A stretch of 58,381 nucleotides of DNA. Source: an uncultured Acetatifactor sp. (GTDB taxonomy: Bacteria; Bacillota; Clostridia; Lachnospirales; Lachnospiraceae). Positions 57,674 through 58,381 of this stretch are shown here, in pieces. Numbering within the stretch: the first letter of the stretch is position 1; every line of letters starts with the position of its first letter. The notes below the pieces were generated by a model. The model was not told the origin of the DNA, ran no database searches, and saw only the letters and a program-made list of their open reading frames with translations. A program made the translations under genes and the position numbers. The stretch is from the NCBI GenBank assembly GCA_910580225.1, contig CAJTXE010000029.1, positions 1-58,381 of the forward strand. The letters run 5' to 3'.

Positions 57674-58381
57674 TTACCTGCCTTTCCTCTGTATCTGGTA
57701 GAGCAGGCCGTAGCCTTTTGCGTTGGCACAGATGTCCTCCACGAAGATGCTGCGCCCGATCTTGTCCGAGCTCTCCAGGTACTTCCTTAACAGCATCGCC
57801 CCGCCGCCGATGAACACCACGCAGCTGGTCTTCAGGTCAAGTCCCCGCTCTCGTAAAGTCCCTAGGATGTCATCCACGAAAGTCCTGGTCATGTCCCCTA
57901 CGATGCGCAGAATCTCCCCGTCATAGTCCGTCCTCTCTCCCCGGATGATCCGGTCGATATCCGTGTCATCCAGCAGGATGTCCTTCTCGGAGTTGATGCG
58001 GGAGGCTACATCGTTATACAGCTTGATGACACCCTTTTCCAGGGAATCACATACCCCCAAATCCGGCCTGCCTCCCCGGATCAGCAGATAGTCCAAAGTG
58101 AATCCCCCTATATCCACCGTGATGACCTTGCTGAACTCCGATATCCTCTGGTAGACGGTCATGGCGGCGGCATAATCCTGCGGGAAAGCTGCCGCATCCG
58201 CAATCTCAACCCTGTAGGGGATATTCCTGTAAGTGAACTGCTGGACTCCCCTGCCCCTGAAATAGTCCTCGAACTTCCGGTACAGCGCACCATAATGCTT
58301 CGGGGGCAGCCCCACCGGCAGCACTGCCTGGAGGATGGTGTCCTGGGCATTGAGCATCTGCTTCTCCGCCTCCATCGCCAC
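57674..58381 (-). CDS. ParM/StbA-like actin-family ATPase (partial, 5' end outside the window)
   Basis: The visible 235 residues lack the N-terminal phosphate-1 loop, so the gene begins beyond the right edge. VITVDIGGFTLDYLLIRGG is the phosphate-2 motif of the actin/Hsp70 ATPase fold. VVFIGGGAMLLRKYLE is the adenosine motif, and VEDICANAKGYGLLYQI is the typical end of ParM/Alp proteins. Such filaments push plasmid copies apart with a ParR adaptor. The pair indicates that this flank comes from a plasmid or plasmid-like integrative element. Confidence 0.88.
   Translation of the reverse strand: MAMEAEKQMLNAQDTILQAVLPVGLPPKHYGALYRKFEDYFRGRGVQQFTYRNIPYRVEIADAAAFPQDYAAAMTVYQRISEFSKVITVDIGGFTLDYLLIRGGRPDLGVCDSLEKGVIKLYNDVASRINSEKDILLDDTDIDRIIRGERTDYDGEILRIVGDMTRTFVDDILGTLRERGLDLKTSCVVFIGGGAMLLRKYLESSDKIGRSIFVEDICANAKGYGLLYQIQRKGR

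Noticed and set aside
1..58381. tRNA, rRNA or classical insertion sequence
   Set aside because: No tRNA cloverleaf, rRNA segment or DDE transposase gene was recognised on either strand.

Overview
The window looks like accessory chromosome or mobile-element DNA of an anaerobic gut Firmicute, most likely a Lachnospiraceae relative. The grounds are Shine-Dalgarno-driven genes, several apparent TTG or GTG starts, many LxGC lipoproteins, ferredoxin/flavodoxin-type redox proteins, a LicT-type bgl operon, and family-typical gene sets such as EFR1, DUF4405, DUF4956 with VTC, and CotH. No rRNA, tRNA or CRISPR was seen. Nearly everything is on the minus strand.

The two edges carry mobile-element or plasmid functions. 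At 1-2.5 kb there is a DUF5348-like peptide, a serine recombinase with res-like repeats at its own start, a helix-turn-helix protein, a sigma-like protein and an XRE regulator. At 56.1-58.4 kb there is a small DNA-binding protein, an unknown protein, an XRE regulator, and ParR- and ParM-like plasmid-segregation genes, with ParM cut by the window edge. Between them lies a 2.5-56 kb cargo region.

Region A (2.5-4.2 kb) is a decaying locus: a stand-alone winged-helix protein, an ApbE gene with internal deletions, and a frameshifted DUF4405 membrane gene. Region B (4.4-20.9 kb) is one unidirectional array of 14 tightly packed or overlapping genes. They encode an OmpR-type regulator and sensor kinase, a transglutaminase, MoxR, DUF58, a TgpA-like transglutaminase, a GT2-GtrA fusion, a phosphodiester glycosidase, a small membrane protein, CotH, a VTC polyphosphate polymerase-like protein, DUF4956, a DUF4353 lipoprotein and a metallophosphoesterase. 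It reads as an envelope modification or surface polymer system, but its MoxR and glycosidase genes are interrupted here.

Region C (21-26.7 kb) is a redox operon from a secreted flavodoxin to an Fe-S aldo/keto reductase. Region D (26.7-32.7 kb) is a bgl operon with intact ptsI, ptsH and GH1 genes but truncated PTS permease and LicT genes. Region E (32.8-47.5 kb) and region F (47.6-56.3 kb) hold an unusual concentration of lipoprotein or membrane-anchored versions of enzymes that are normally cytoplasmic: aldo/keto reductase, flavodoxins, cupin, cyclophilin-like protein, alpha/beta hydrolases and a flavodoxin-esterase fusion. They sit with cytoplasmic aldo/keto reductases, an iron alcohol dehydrogenase, two LysR regulators and a second MoxR-DUF58-TgpA trio.

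A shared regulatory element with fixed internal spacing occurs five times. Each copy has an outer GTTTATA/TATAAC-type dyad and an inner GAGAC/GTCTC dyad, and four of the five have a -10 hexamer. It precedes the DUF4405 gene and three flavodoxin genes, and stands orphaned beside one LysR gene. This ties the scattered operons into one probable LysR-type regulon. The most novel-looking content is this regulon of surface-anchored redox and hydrolase proteins, followed by the 14-gene envelope operon.
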